Assembly: GCA_945872015.1 (NCBI GenBank)
Contig: CAMBYJ010000013.1
Span: forward strand, 1 to 16,473
DNA length: 16,473 bases
Origin: Chitinophaga pinensis
GTDB taxonomy: Bacteria; Bacteroidota; Bacteroidia; AKYH767-A; OLB10
Direction of reading: 5' to 3'
Shown here: positions 15,223 to 16,473 of the stretch, piece by piece
Layout: every line of letters begins with the position of its first letter
Position numbering within the stretch: position 1 is the first letter of the stretch
Made by a program: the position numbers and the translations under genes
The notes under the pieces: generated by a model
What the model was told of the DNA's origin: nothing
What the model saw: the letters and a program-made list of their open reading frames with translations, nothing else
Databases searched by the model: none

Positions 15223-16294
15223 TGGATTTTTGTTCTGATTTTACTGACTGATTTTTCTTCGCTTGCAAATCGTTGATATATTCCGTCCATGGTTTTTTCT
15301 GATAAATATTCTCTCCGTAAAAACGTATAATGTTATTCATCACCTCTGGATTTAAATAAACAGGAATCACATCGAGGATTTCGAGCTTCTCATCGAGAAT
15401 CACCACCTCTGGAAATCCGATGTTACCACGCGTGATAGCTTGCGTGAATGGATGCAACGAACTTGGTTGTGCTCCTGGTGCAATTATTTGTCCTTTGAAG
15501 TTAACGGTATCATTACCTACCACATTAAAGTTTACACAATTAAATTTCTCTCGTAAATACTCTAAGTTTAACGAATCAGTAAAGCTGGTTGACTTCATTA
15601 TTTTACAGCTATTGCAAAATTCTGCTTCGAGTAAAATAATTGTTTTTTTGTTATTCGAATGCTGACCATCGAGGTAATTTGTCGCCGATTTCCAATTGGT
15701 TAATTTTATTTGATCGATTATCGTTGAATCCTTCATGGCTTTATCGTATAACTTTTCGAAATCGTTATAGTTGCAGGATTTATAAACATTCTCGAGGGTA
15801 AAAATGAGGATAGGTTCTATTTTAGGAATATCTAAATAACCGGGTACGATTAAATTCAGATTGAATTTGTTTTTATCCTTTTCATAGCCATTCATAAAAA
15901 TGGTAGTTGGATACATCAGACTTCCGTTAAGTAATTTAATCGCTAACTCATGCGTTGCTCTCTTCTCAGTGCCTGTAGGCTTATAAATCTCTCCTAGGAA
16001 TTCGATAGTATCCTTACTCTCTGCATCGAAGCTTACGGGATAAAAATTCTGATTGATATAACCCGCTAGGCCTTCATTAGCATAGGTAGTTTTCATCATC
16101 TGTTTACACCAGCCACACCAGTCGGTATAAAAATCGAGGATAACAGGACGCTGCTGAGTTTGCATTTTTTGCATAGCCTCTTGCAGTGTCATCCACTTTA
16201 CCTTGCTGCCCTCATCATTTTGGGCTTGAAGAGAAAGTGTGATTCCAACAAAAAGAAATACTAAAACAAACGAAGAAATAAATCGCAATTTCAT
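15209..16294 (-). CDS. Exported protein with two thioredoxin-like domains
   Basis: This 361-residue protein has a signal peptide (1-25, ending QAQ). Domain 1 (about 34-165) has the active site WCGWCK (C60, C63) after VILDFYTDW and a likely cis-Pro at P129 (MYPTTIF); it resembles the DUF255/thiol-disulfide type. Domain 2 (about 200-330) has EFCNSCK (C227, C230), so the two cysteines survive while the Trp before them is lost, with a cis-Pro at P295 (GFPEVVIL). The C-terminus is Lys-rich. It probably acts in the periplasm or at the surface as a disulfide reductase or oxidase. It is the first gene of the operon and overlaps susC by 14 bases. In this context it could reduce disulfides of imported glycopeptides or help fold the Cys-containing secreted proteins; both are inferences. 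Confidence 0.85.
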   Translation of the reverse strand: MKLRFISSFVLVFLFVGITLSLQAQNDEGSKVKWMTLQEAMQKMQTQQRPVILDFYTDWCGWCKQMMKTTYANEGLAGYINQNFYPVSFDAESKDTIEFLGEIYKPTGTEKRATHELAIKLLNGSLMYPTTIFMNGYEKDKNKFNLNLIVPGYLDIPKIEPILIFTLENVYKSCNYNDFEKLYDKAMKDSTIIDQIKLTNWKSATNYLDGQHSNNKKTIILLEAEFCNSCKIMKSTSFTDSLNLEYLREKFNCVNFNVVGNDTVNFKGQIIAPGAQPSSLHPFTQAITRGNIGFPEVVILDEKLEILDVIPVYLNPEVMNNIIRFYGENIYQKKPWTEYINDLQAKKNQSVKSEQKSNEKK

Positions 16295-16384
16295 AACTAC
16301 ATTAAAAGGTTTTGAAGAGAATAAAAATAGGAAAATAATTGCTATTTTCGAGCTAATACGATCAAATTTGAGCTAGTAGAAAAA
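16295..16384. promoter_or_regulatory. Divergent promoter region between the operon and the SRAP gene
   Basis: On the plus strand TTG (16339-16341), a 21-base spacer and CAAATTTG (16363-16370, one mismatch to TAnnTTTG) form a candidate promoter, although it leaves a leader of only about 10 nt before the ATG at 16385. Overlapping it are two similar 12-mers, TTCGAGCTAATA (16347-16358) and TTTGAGCTAGTA (16367-16378), exactly 20 bases apart. I see no convincing promoter for the minus-strand operon, which must nevertheless start here. Confidence 0.35.
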
Positions 16385-16473
16385 ATGTGCTACAACATCG
16401 CCTTTATTGAAAAGAAATTAGAGCAGCTTGCTAAGCGGTTTAATGCAAGTACTATTCACGGACCTATCTTTCA
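16385..16473 (+). CDS. SRAP-domain (YedK/HMCES-like) protein, 5' part only
   Basis: Only 29 codons are in the window. The start MCYNIAFIEKKLEQLAKRFN has the invariant Met-Cys of the SRAP family, where Met is removed and Cys2 forms a stable thiazolidine link with abasic sites in single-stranded DNA. Bacteroidota homologues commonly start MCY with a similar charged helix. The Asn, His and Glu that complete the active site lie off the right edge. It is divergent from the large operon and probably unrelated to it in function. Confidence 0.7.
   Translation, partial: MCYNIAFIEKKLEQLAKRFNASTIHGPIF

Overview
The window looks like a chromosomal stretch from a member of the Bacteroidota. The DNA is AT-rich. 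It carries a SusC/SusD pair, two secreted proteins with type IX secretion (T9SS) C-terminal sorting domains, a FISUMP-domain protein, and a perfect TAnnTTTG -7 promoter box in front of a tRNA. Starts show no obvious Shine-Dalgarno sequences. I cannot fix the genus; a Flavobacteriales- or Chitinophagales-like lineage would fit.

Left part (1-3850). A tRNA-Lys(UUU) with a strong terminator is followed by a mosaic of short palindromic repeats (about 195-672). Next, on the minus strand, comes a two-gene cassette: a PadR-type repressor and, overlapping it by 4 bases, a multi-helix membrane protein with a HAAS-like N-terminal domain and GldL-like helix pairs. Beyond it are two decayed genes. One is a GIY-YIG nuclease gene interrupted by one in-frame TAA; the other is a thioredoxin remnant with frameshifts whose 5' end runs into a second, larger repeat mosaic (about 2952-3702). 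The two mosaics share the same hairpin blocks in different order, so this is an accessory, rearranging interval.

Right part (3852-16294, all minus strand). A compact set of six genes runs from 16294 down to 4664 with junctions between a 14-base overlap and an 18-base gap: a periplasmic double-thioredoxin protein, SusC, SusD, a LamG/T9SS protein, a 1180-residue LamG/PNGase F-like/T9SS protein, and a PHYHD1-like Fe(II)/2-oxoglutarate dioxygenase whose start overlaps the preceding stop (TAATG). A separate FISUMP gene with its own terminator follows after a 74-base gap. The likely logic is a glycoprotein-oriented utilisation locus: the secreted N-glycanase-like protein binds glycans through LamG domains and may release N-glycans, and the SusCD complex imports the product. 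No glycoside hydrolase, sulfatase or sugar kinase is visible. The proposed catalytic Glu equivalent to PNGase F E118 appears to be Gln, so activity is not assured.

At the right edge a divergent plus-strand gene begins (16385 onward); its start is typical of an SRAP/HMCES-type DNA-protein crosslink protein. The most unusual material is the repeat mosaic with its two gene remnants, and the N-glycanase locus with its dioxygenase and thioredoxin partners.
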